Shown piece by piece: positions 8,215 through 15,804 of a stretch of DNA of 64,000 bases. A program made the position numbers and the translations under genes. Numbering within the stretch: position 1 is the stretch's first letter; every line of letters begins with the position of its first letter. Under the pieces are notes generated by a model. That model was not told the origin of the DNA and searched no databases. It worked only from the letters and a program-made list of their open reading frames with translations. This DNA is from CBDCMJ01 sp965218875 (lineage in GTDB: Bacteria; Chloroflexota; Dehalococcoidia; Lucifugimonadales; UBA3495): assembly GCA_965218875.1 (NCBI GenBank), contig OZ244707.1:2728001-2792000 (forward strand), given 5' to 3'.

Positions 8215-10447
8215 CTAGTTTTCGCCGGGCAGCCGGAGCCGCACCGCGCGGGCCAAGTTGTCCGCCCGCAGGCCGTCCAGCTTTATGTACGACGCGCCCA
8301 GGGCCTCGGCAATGCCCTGGGCCAGCCCAAACCGCAGCATGCCCACCTCGGTGTCCACGACCAGCGAAGGAACGTGCTGGTCCCGAAACAACGAGGCCAC
8401 CTGGGCGACCTCGGCGGCGGCCGGACTCGGTCCCTCGCCGGTGCCGTCGAGCCCCGCCGGGGAAACCTCCGGAGACCGTGCGACGAACGAGTTGGCAGGC
8501 GACTTGGCGGGTGCGTTGGCAGGCGACTTGGCGGGCGCGTTGAGCGGCACGTTGGCCCGGCCGTCGGAGAGCAGCACGACGAAGGGCAGCACCTCCCGGT
8601 TGTTGTGCCGTTCCTTTTCGATCACCTGCAGCGCCAGGTACAGGCCGTGACTCAACGGGGTGCGGCCGCCGGTGGGCATTTGCGCCAAGTGAGTCTCCGC
8701 CAACTCCACGCTGCCGGTGGGCGGGAGCAGCACTTCCGCGCCGGAGCCGCGAAAGGAGATGAGACCGACCTTATCGCGTCTTTGATACGCGTCGATCAGC
8801 AGTGACCGCACCGCTCCCTTGACCGCCACCATCCGCTGCTGCGCCGCCATGGAGCCGCTGGCGTCGACCACGAACAGGACCAGGCTCCCCGTCTTGGTCT
8901 CCCTGATCTTTTCCCGGAGGTCCCACGGTTTCAATAACACCGCGGGCAATACGGTGGACGTAGTGGCCTCGACGGCAGCGGTCCCCGTGACCGGATCGTC
9001 ACGCCTGGAGAGGGGAGCCAGGGATGGGCCTGCCTCGCCGCGCCGGACCGCTTGATGCGGGGCCGCCGCCCTGAGCGTGGCGTCCAGGGCGAGATCAGTG
9101 ACTTCGCCCCGGGGTCTCCGGGCGCCCACGTAGCGGCCCGATCGGGAATCGGCGAGCGCCGTGCTGCGGCTTCCCGAACCCCCGCGGGGACGCCGGTCCG
9201 GCGCCTCGACGTCTATGGAAACTACGGGGAAAGACTCGCCAACCTCGTATTGCGTATCAGGCGGGCCGGCGCGGCCCTGGTCCCCGTCTCCGTCTTCAGA
9301 GGAAGGGTCCTCCGGAGAGTCCGGGGGATCAGTGTCGCCGGAACCGTCATCGGAGTCGTGGGACGAGTTCTCCGGCGGGCCGCTTTCCCGGGGCGGCTGC
9401 TCCGTTGGGGGTTGCCGGTCCTCGAAGTCCTGGACCAGGGAATCCAGCTGCTCCGTGGCCAGCTGCGGCTGCTGAAAGGGCTGGCGGCGCTGCCGGTGGA
9501 GCAAGGCCAGCAGACCGGCTTCCTTCACGTCGACGGCAGTGACCTCGTCCCGGCCCTCGTAGGCGGCGATGGTGCCGGCCGTCTTGTACATGACGATGTC
9601 GGCCCTCATTCCGTCCACCTGGTACTCGTCGCAGATGTGGGAAATAAGCTCCAAGATGCCGTCGCTCACGTTGACCCGGGGCAACAGCTCCCGGCTGCGG
9701 GCCAGGCGCCGCCGCTCCCTTTCCTCTTCATCTTGCCACTGGGCCATGAACCGGTAGGGGTCGGCCTCGTAGGCTATACGCCGGCGGACCACCTCGCGCC
9801 GCTCCTCCGGGGAGAAGCGGCCGTCCACCTCCACGGCGAGGCCGAACCGGTCCAAGAGTTGGGGGCGCAGGTCGCCCTCCTCGGGGTTCATGGTGCCCAC
9901 CAAGAGAAACTCGGCCGCGTGACTGACGGAAATCCCCTCACGCTCCACGTAGTTGCGGCCCATGGCGGAGGCGTCTAGGAGGACGTCCACCAGGTGGTCG
10001 TTGAGCAGGTTCACCTCGTCGATGTACAGGATTCCCCGGTGGGTGGCGGCGATGAGGCCGGGCTCGAAGCTGCGGGCGCCGGTCTTGATGGCCTGCTCGA
10101 TATCCAGCGACCCCACCAACCGGTCCTCGGTGGCGCCCACGGGCAGGTCCACGATGCGCACCTGCCGGGCGACTCCCTCCGCTCCGGCCTGGCCCGAGGG
10201 ACACGACTGGCAAAGCCCCTGGGCGGCGGCGGCGGGGCAACTGTAGGGGCAACCGGGCACCACCGTCACTTCGGGCAGCAGGGGCAGCCAGGGACCGGAC
10301 CGCCGTGGACTTGGCCGTGCCCTTCTTGCCCCGGACCAGGACACCCCCGATCTTGGGGTTTACGGCGTTGAAGAGCAGCGCCCGTTTCATGGCGGTCTGC
10401 CCTACTATCGCCGTGAAGGGATAGCGAGGCTCAGGACGTGGCTCCAA
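8215..10447 (-). CDS. Fused ChlI-ChlD type cobalt/magnesium chelatase subunit, with an apparent frameshift
   Basis: The N-terminal AAA+ domain (ChlI/BchI-like) has Walker A GKKGTAKST, a Cys-rich GCPYSCP...CQSC loop and Walker B ILYIDEVNLL. An acidic Pro/Ser-rich linker follows, then a C-terminal VWA domain with MIDAS residues DASGS, GGRTPL and LLSDGRANV. The architecture matches the putative cobaltochelatase/ChlID family that drives metal insertion with a large CobN/ChlH subunit. The reading frame changes near 10281-10290: frame one (from 10447) ends the match at GTAKSTAVRSLA and frame two resumes at LLPEVTVVPGC. Adding one base in the C/G run would restore about 744 aa. This is either a sequencing indel or a real lesion. 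A VWA insert repeats APAKSPAN. It is the last gene behind the cobalamin riboswitch. Confidence 0.8.
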
Positions 10448-10632
10448 GGGTCTGTCTCCGGGTCTGTCTCCGGGGCTAGTTCCCGGCTGCCGGGGGGCGG
10501 GCTGTATAGCCGGCGCGGGCGCGCAACCTATCCTCTGCCGTCCTCGGCGGCCGCGACCAGTGTAACACGCGCCCTAGTCGCCATGGACTGCTTCTCGGCC
10601 GCATTGGAGGCGCGGCGGAGGACGTCAGGCAC

Positions 10633-11502
10633 CTAGGAGTTGAGCACCACCGGCCGGCCAGTCCGGGGGTTTTTGATCACCGTAACGTCGGCGCCGTAGG
10701 CCTGCTTGATGTTCTCGGGGGTCAGAACCTCATCCGGGGGGCCGAAGGCCCGCACCTGGCCGTCCCACATCAGCGCCATGGCGTCGCAGAACTGGGCCGC
10801 CAGGGTGAGGTCGTGGACCGCGGTCACCACCGTTTGACCCGAGGCCGCCAGGTCCCGCAGCAGCCGCATGATGGCAGACTGGTGGGGCAGGTCCAGATTG
10901 GCGGTCGGTTCGTCCAACAGCAGCACCGGGGTATCCTGGGCCAGCGCCATGGCTAAGGCGATCCGCTGACGCTCCCCTCCGGATAGCTGGTGCACGGGCC
11001 GGTCAAGGAACTCCTGGGACTCGGTGCGCCGCATTGCGCTCAAGGCGGCCTTAACGTCGGCTGCGCCCTCCCAAGAGAGGACGCCCAAGTGGGGATTGCG
11101 GCCCATGAGCACCACCTCCAAGGCCGCCGTGCCTCGCGGGAGCTCCGGGTTTTGGGGAACGACCGCCACCAGCCGCGACCTTCCTCGTGGGGAAAGCGAC
11201 GCCACGTCTATCCCTGTCACGCAAATCCAGCCGTGGGGCGGCCGTAACACCCCGGCGATGAGCCGCAGCAGGGTTGACTTGCCCGCGCCGTTGGGTCCGG
11301 CCAGCGCGGTGAGGGTCCCCGGCTGGAGGTCCAGGTCTAACCCGCGGAGCACCTGCCGGTCGCCGTAGGACCACCAGACATCGGAGACGCCGATTCCGGC
11401 CCGGGGTCCGTCGCCCACCGCCGGCCCACCCGCGGGAGTGCTTGGCTCCGGGGGCACAACGGTCCGTTCACGAACTCTTGGGGCGAAGGGGAAACGGGCC
11501 AC
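10633..11502 (-). CDS. btuD: Cobalamin/siderophore-type ABC transporter ATPase (BtuD-like)
   Basis: This is the cytoplasmic ATPase that powers the adjacent FecCD/BtuC-type permease. Of 289 residues, Walker A GPNGAGKST is at 69-77, the signature LSGGERQR at 173-180 and Walker B VLLLDE at 193-198. An H-loop His lies in AVHDL. The first 35 residues are a poorly conserved extension. It follows btuC by about 77 bases on the same strand. The upstream cobalamin riboswitch argues for corrinoid uptake, though the family also covers iron-siderophore and haem importers. Confidence 0.88.
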   Translation of the reverse strand: MARFPFAPRVRERTVVPPEPSTPAGGPAVGDGPRAGIGVSDVWWSYGDRQVLRGLDLDLQPGTLTALAGPNGAGKSTLLRLIAGVLRPPHGWICVTGIDVASLSPRGRSRLVAVVPQNPELPRGTAALEVVLMGRNPHLGVLSWEGAADVKAALSAMRRTESQEFLDRPVHQLSGGERQRIALAMALAQDTPVLLLDEPTANLDLPHQSAIMRLLRDLAASGQTVVTAVHDLTLAAQFCDAMALMWDGQVRAFGPPDEVLTPENIKQAYGADVTVIKNPRTGRPVVLNS

Positions 11503-11579
11503 GCTACCTCATTCCTAACATTATTCCTAACATTCAGGCCTAACGTTCACGGTTGGCCAGCCGGCAGGCGATGGACACC

Positions 11580-12683
11580 CTAAACGACCCCGGCCCGGCG
11601 ACGGCGCAACAGGTAAAGGAAGAAAGGCGCACCACAGAAGGCGGTGACTACCCCTACCGGGAGCTCTCCCGGACTCACTAACGTGCGGGCTACCAGGTCG
11701 GCCAACATCAGAAAAATGCCCCCCACGATGGCCGACATGGGCAGGACGAAACGGTAGTCAGAGCCCCAGACCAGCCGCACTGCGTGGGGCGCGATCAGAC
11801 CCACGAAACCGATGAGGCCGGTGAAAGACACCGCGGCAGCCGTGGCCAGGGTCGCCGCCACTATCAGCAGCAGCTTCACCTTCTCGACATCGACCCCCAA
11901 CATCGACGCGTGGTCTTCGCTCAGCTGGAGCACGTTGAGAATCCGGGCGAACCCCAATAGCACGGCAAGACAGGGCGCGAGATAGAGCAGCACCACGGCG
12001 CTTTCGCTCCAGTCCGCGGTAATGAAGCTGCCCAGCAGCCAGCTAAGGACGGGACGAAGCTCCGGGTCGGTCCGGAGCATCAGAAGGCTGGTCACGGCCC
12101 CCGCCAGAGAGGCGATGGCCACACCGGCCAGGATCAGGGTGGTGAGGGGGGTGCCTTGAGCGCCTCGGGCGATGATGTAGGCCAAGCTCACCGCGGCTAT
12201 TCCCCCCGCGAAAGCAGCGATGGGAAGGAAGCTGAAGCCCCAGACCACCAGAGGGACCCCGGTCAACAGCACTATGGTCGCGCCCAGGCCGGCCCCCGAG
12301 GCGACCCCCACCAGGTAGGGGTCGGCCAATGGGTTCTTGAACAGTCCCTGGTAGGCGGCGCCCGACATGGCGAGCGCGCCGCCCACGATCCCCGCCAGCA
12401 CGACCCGCGGAAAGCGGAGCTGCCAGAGAATGGTGTCCCAGGTGGCCGGAGTGTCGGCGGGGGCATCAATCCCGGGCAACCGCGACAGGAAGACCAGGAC
12501 CACCGACGGGAAGGGGATGTCTACCGAACCCAGGCTGGCGGCGAATATGGCGGCGATCAGGAAGACCACCCCGCCGGCAGCCAGACGCCACCAGGGGTAA
12601 CGCAGGCCAACCAAGCCGGCGGTTATTTTCCCGAGATCAAAGGCCTCGATGCCCGGTGTCTTCTTGCCCGCGTCTTCGGCCAT
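11580..12683 (-). CDS. btuC: Cobalamin-type ABC transporter permease (BtuC/FecCD family)
   Basis: This 367-residue membrane protein has about nine or ten hydrophobic segments and the FecCD hallmarks LRFPRVVLAGIVGGALAMSG, QGLFKNPLADPYLVGVASGA and FTGLIGFVGLIAPHAVR. It forms the inner-membrane channel for the BtuF/BtuD system. The ATG at 12683 is chosen because sequence upstream in this frame is antisense-like, Arg/Gly-rich and overlaps btuF. The gene begins 29 bases after btuF. Confidence 0.9.
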   Translation of the reverse strand: MAEDAGKKTPGIEAFDLGKITAGLVGLRYPWWRLAAGGVVFLIAAIFAASLGSVDIPFPSVVLVFLSRLPGIDAPADTPATWDTILWQLRFPRVVLAGIVGGALAMSGAAYQGLFKNPLADPYLVGVASGAGLGATIVLLTGVPLVVWGFSFLPIAAFAGGIAAVSLAYIIARGAQGTPLTTLILAGVAIASLAGAVTSLLMLRTDPELRPVLSWLLGSFITADWSESAVVLLYLAPCLAVLLGFARILNVLQLSEDHASMLGVDVEKVKLLLIVAATLATAAAVSFTGLIGFVGLIAPHAVRLVWGSDYRFVLPMSAIVGGIFLMLADLVARTLVSPGELPVGVVTAFCGAPFFLYLLRRRRAGVV

Positions 12684-12712
12684 GCCCCCGCGCTGTCGCT
12701 CTCCCCTCGCCG

Positions 12713-13921
12713 TCACCGGAAGATATCCGGGTAGACCCAACGGGCCAGTTCCTCCACCCCCTCGATGAACCGAGGCCCCGCCACGCTCAACGCGTTGGTG
12801 GTGGGGGTCAGAATCCGGCCGGCCAGGACCGCCCGAACCTGGCTGAAGGCCGCTTCGCCGGCGAACGCTTCCGGATCGCCGATGATGATCTCCGGGCTCT
12901 TCGCTACGACGACCTCCGGGCTGATCTGCTGGTAGCCGTCCAGATCCGACGCGACGTTGTCCAGCTTGAGCAGGTCGAACACGGCCTGCATCAAGGTGTT
13001 TTGGCCCGGGGTCCATAACCCGCCGTCATCCTGGAAGACCGACGGACCGGCCTCCACGCCCTCCAGGGCCTTTTCAATAGCCTCGACCCTTTGTTGGAAT
13101 TCCGCGGCCACTTCAGCCGCCGACGCGACGCTGCCGGTGATTTCGCCCCACATAATGATGGTATCCGGGATCTCATTAAAGTCGTCGGAAACGCTCTGTC
13201 GATACAGGACCTTCATCCCGGCCCGCTCCAGGTCCTCGTTGAACCGATCATAGAACACGAACACCAGGTCGGGCTCCAGGGCGACTACGGCCTCGATGTC
13301 CACGTCAAATGCGTCGCCGAGCTTGGCTATGGACTCCGTTTCCGGAGGGTAGGTAACCCAGGAGTGAGTGCCCACCACCCGGTGGCCCTCGCCGATGGCG
13401 AACAACGTCTCCACGGCGGCTCCGTCGTAAGCCACGATGCGCTCGGGTGGAGCGTCGAAAATAACCTTCCCACCGTCGGAGGACTCCAGAGTAAGTGGGA
13501 ACAGCGCCGGAACAGCAGTGGGCACGGACGTAACCGTCGGCGGCGGGACAGCGGTGGGGGCGGGCGTGGTGGTTGACGGCAGGACGGCAGTAGGTGCGGG
13601 CGCGGCCGCCGTCGCCGGAGGGGCAGTAGGTGCAGGCGCGGCCGCCGTAGCCAGAGCGGCGGCGGGCGAAGAGGTGGGAACCGCGGTCGGAGTCGCTCCG
13701 CCGCCGCAGGCCGCCAGAAGCACGGCCAACACGCCGGAGAGTACGAGCAGCAAGGGTGTGAGGCCCCTTGCGGTCGCTTTCCACTCGCCGCATTTCAACT
13801 TGTCGAACGGGGCCGGCGTCAGTTTCTCAGCCCTATCTAATGGGCTTGTTTCGGGCGGGCTTGTCTCGGGCAACAAAAAACCTGGCCGGGGGGCCAGGCG
13901 ATGAAGAATCTTGCGACTCAT
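12713..13921 (-). CDS. btuF: Corrinoid-binding lipoprotein of the ABC importer (BtuF-like)
   Basis: This is the extracytoplasmic substrate-binding protein. A hydrophobic stretch leads to the lipobox LLAAC (Cys72), then an Ala/Pro/Thr-rich linker of about 60 residues. A periplasmic-binding domain follows (PPERIVAYDGAAVETLFAIG; EAVVALEPDLVFVF). The ATG at 13921 has a strong GGAGGAAGG site and follows the cobalamin riboswitch. However, an intrinsic-terminator hairpin lies inside codons 8-16, and the n-region before the signal peptide would be about 50 residues. A TTG at 13798 would give a conventional signal peptide but lacks a good ribosome binding site. The 5' end is therefore uncertain. Confidence 0.85.
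   Translation of the reverse strand: MSRKILHRLAPRPGFLLPETSPPETSPLDRAEKLTPAPFDKLKCGEWKATARGLTPLLLVLSGVLAVLLAACGGGATPTAVPTSSPAAALATAAAPAPTAPPATAAAPAPTAVLPSTTTPAPTAVPPPTVTSVPTAVPALFPLTLESSDGGKVIFDAPPERIVAYDGAAVETLFAIGEGHRVVGTHSWVTYPPETESIAKLGDAFDVDIEAVVALEPDLVFVFYDRFNEDLERAGMKVLYRQSVSDDFNEIPDTIIMWGEITGSVASAAEVAAEFQQRVEAIEKALEGVEAGPSVFQDDGGLWTPGQNTLMQAVFDLLKLDNVASDLDGYQQISPEVVVAKSPEIIIGDPEAFAGEAAFSQVRAVLAGRILTPTTNALSVAGPRFIEGVEELARWVYPDIFR
13875..13898 (-). terminator. Intrinsic terminator downstream of the cobalamin riboswitch
   Basis: On the minus strand CCTGGCC-CCCC-GGCCAGG is followed at once by six T. Stem arms are at 13892-13898 and 13881-13887. It lies about 55 bases past the riboswitch, the position expected for a ligand-controlled terminator. 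It overlaps the predicted first codons of btuF. Confidence 0.65.
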
Positions 13922-13945
13922 ACCTTCCTCCGCGGAGCGTATTAA

Positions 13946-14150
13946 GCCAACCCAGAGGCAGGTCTCCTGACTTATGGCTGCAACCGTTTCCCAGCCTTCC
14001 CAGTCCCGTTATCCGGGGCCAGTGGCTCCGCTCGCGGCGGTCGGGAACGGCTCACCAATCACAGTGGCGGGACCGCGCCGGACTCTCACCGGCTTCCCTT
14101 TTCAGCCCCGAAAAATCGGGGCCACCTCCAGGCACTATTCGCTTGTTAAC
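13946..14150 (-). promoter_or_regulatory. Cobalamin riboswitch
   Basis: Read on the minus strand it contains the conserved AAAAGGGAAGCCGGTGAGAG block, then TCCGG...CGGTCCCGCCACTGTGA, then GGGAAGGC, and the B12 box AGTCAGGAGACCTGCC (13957-13972). These are the core elements of the AdoCbl riboswitch in the right order and spacing. It precedes btuF-btuC-btuD and the chelatase gene, which implies corrinoid-repressed uptake. Confidence 0.93.
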
Positions 14151-14158
14151 ACCACCAT

Positions 14159-14185
14159 GTTATAGGGTTGAAGGACGGGACGCAA
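14159..14185 (-). promoter_or_regulatory. Possible promoter for the cobalamin unit
   Basis: On the minus strand TATAAC (14159-14164) lies just upstream of the riboswitch. A weak TTGCGT (14180-14185) sits 15 bases further up, which is shorter than ideal. The position is right but the -35 match is poor. Confidence 0.3.
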
Positions 14186-14277
14186 TAGACTGTGCCATGC
14201 CCAACAGGGTCGTTCGATCGCTGCCGCGAAAATACCTGCTGAGAATTGGCAATGACATGGATGGGAGGGTACATTCG

Positions 14278-14379
14278 GAATCACCCTGGCCTCGCGGAGG
14301 CCGCATAAGGGCGATGAAAATGGGGGTTGCAGCTATGCGTTTTGGATTCCTCGTCGCTGCGCTCCAGCGAAATGACAGG
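14278..14379. repeat. Composite interspersed repeat, copy B
   Basis: Collinear with 6258-6392: GAATCACC...TAAGGGCGATGAAAATGGG...GATTCCTCGTCGCTGCGC...AATGACAGG. It runs directly into the 55-bp tandem array. Confidence 0.75.
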
Positions 14380-14403
14380 TGGGGGCGCTCCAGCGGAATG
14401 ACA

Positions 14404-14570
14404 GAGGCGTGGGCGCTCGGCGGAATGACAGCGGCAGGGGCGCTCCGGCGGAATGACAGAGGCGTGGGCGCTCGGCGGAATGACAGCGGCAGGGGCGCTC
14501 CGGCGGAATGACAGAGGCGTGGGCGCTCGGCGGAATGACAGCGGCAGGGGCGCTCCGGCGGAATGACAGG
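14404..14570. repeat. 55-bp tandem repeat array, three copies
   Basis: Units begin at about 14404, 14459 and 14514. Each 55-bp unit is itself two related halves of 27 and 28 bp ending in CGGAATGACA (GAGGCGTGGGCGCTCGG... and GCGGCAGGGGCGCTCCGG...). Copies are almost identical, suggesting recent expansion. The array lies between the btuF riboswitch and the rpsL promoter. Open frames across it are antisense-like and have no start signal. Confidence 0.85.
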
Positions 14571-14735
14571 GGCGGGGGCGCTCGGCGGAAATGACAGTGT
14601 GGGGCGTAGGGCGGCCCTTGCCCGACCGATAGCCCCTCCCAGTCACGCCCGAGCCTCGTACTCCGCCTATTTTCATAGTAATTACCGGGCGGTCTGACGG
14701 GGCAATTGAAAAGCGCCGATTCGAATTCGCAAGTG

Positions 14736-14764
14736 TTGACATTCCGCGGCGAGCTTGGTACAGT
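14736..14764 (+). promoter_or_regulatory. sigma70-type promoter of the str/S10 block
   Basis: TTGACA (14736-14741), a 17-base spacer and TACAGT (14759-14764) sit 37 bases before the rpsL start. It is the best promoter match upstream of the ribosomal block. Confidence 0.75.
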
Positions 14765-14801
14765 TTCACCTTGCTGACCCATTGGGCAGCACCTACTTAC
14801 T

Positions 14802-15224
14802 ATGCCAACCGTCAATCAACTAGTCAGAAAGGGTCGCCGGCCGGTCCCCAACAAGACCAAGGCCCCGGCGTTGCATTGGGTGCAGAACTCACTGCGCAAC
14901 CGCGTGAAGTGGGGGCCGGGGTGTCCTCAGCGGCGGGGCGTCTGCATTCAAGTTCGGACGATGACCCCCAAGAAGCCCAACTCGGCCCTTCGCAAGATAG
15001 CCAGAGTGCGGCTGACCAACGGAGTGGAAGTCACTGCCTACATCGGCGGAGTGGGCCACAACCTTCAAGAACACTCGGTGGTGCTGATTCGGGGAGGAAG
15101 GGTCAAGGACTTGCCGGGTGTTCGGTATCACGTAGTCCGCAGCGCTCTGGACTGCGAAGGGGTCAACGACCGCCGTCAAGGCCGCAGCAAGTACGGGGCC
15201 AACCGGCCCCGCACCTCCGCCTAA
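14802..15224 (+). CDS. rpsL: 30S ribosomal protein S12
   Basis: Decoding-centre protein of the small subunit, 140 residues. The conserved MPTVNQLVRKGR, TPKKPNSALRK, GHNLQEHSVVLIRGGRVKDL and a C-terminal QGRSKYG are present. The loop usually reading AYIPG.GHNL is AYIGGVGHNL here, and the region between ALHW and CPQRRGVC carries a basic insert. It is first in the str operon, directly behind the promoter at 14736. Confidence 0.97.
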   Translation: MPTVNQLVRKGRRPVPNKTKAPALHWVQNSLRNRVKWGPGCPQRRGVCIQVRTMTPKKPNSALRKIARVRLTNGVEVTAYIGGVGHNLQEHSVVLIRGGRVKDLPGVRYHVVRSALDCEGVNDRRQGRSKYGANRPRTSA

Positions 15225-15288
15225 CTGGCACCACCGGGTTCAATTCCCCCCCGGCTTTTCACTGGTGTGAAGCAAGAGCGAGATATCT

Positions 15289-15759
15289 ATGTCTAGAAGA
15301 CGGCGCGCCGAGAGGCGTGAGGTCGCTCCCGACGCCAAGTTTGGCAGCGGCGAGCTGGCCCGGTTTATCAACAAGGTGATGCAGCGGGGCAAGAAGACCA
15401 CGGCCCAGCGCATAGCCTACAAGGCGTTCGACATCGTCCGCGATCAGTCCAACCTGGACCCCCTGGAGGTGTTCCAGCAGGCGATGCGGAATTCCACCCC
15501 GTTGGTGGAGGTAAAGCCCAAACGGGTAGGTGGGGCCACCTACCAGGTGCCCACGGAGTTGCGCCGGGGCCGCAGCGAGGCGCTGGCCATGCGTTGGCTC
15601 ATCCGCGGGGCCCGCGGCCGCAAGGGACTGCCCATGCACAGCGGACTGGCCCAGGAACTCATGGAAGCGGCCCGGGGAGAGGGATCGGCCGTGCGCCGCA
15701 AGGAGGAGTTGCACCGGATGGCAGAGGCCAATCGGGCCTTCGTCCATTACCGGGGATAA
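15289..15759 (+). CDS. rpsG: 30S ribosomal protein S7
   Basis: Head protein of the 30S subunit that nucleates assembly on the 3' domain of 16S rRNA. At 156 residues it has standard length, with MSRRRRAERRE, the KFGSGELARFINKVMQRGKK block and RWLIRGARGRKG. It sits 64 bases after rpsL and 45 before fusA. Confidence 0.97.
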   Translation: MSRRRRAERREVAPDAKFGSGELARFINKVMQRGKKTTAQRIAYKAFDIVRDQSNLDPLEVFQQAMRNSTPLVEVKPKRVGGATYQVPTELRRGRSEALAMRWLIRGARGRKGLPMHSGLAQELMEAARGEGSAVRRKEELHRMAEANRAFVHYRG

Positions 15760-15804
15760 AACGAGACCGGTTTATCCCCTAAACAACGCAACGCGAACCC
15801 CACA

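Noticed and set aside
14281..14815. Repetitive open frames across the 55-bp array
   Set aside because: Repeats such as CHSAGAP arise from the tandem DNA units; no start signals, and frames run over dispersed repeats and the rpsL promoter.
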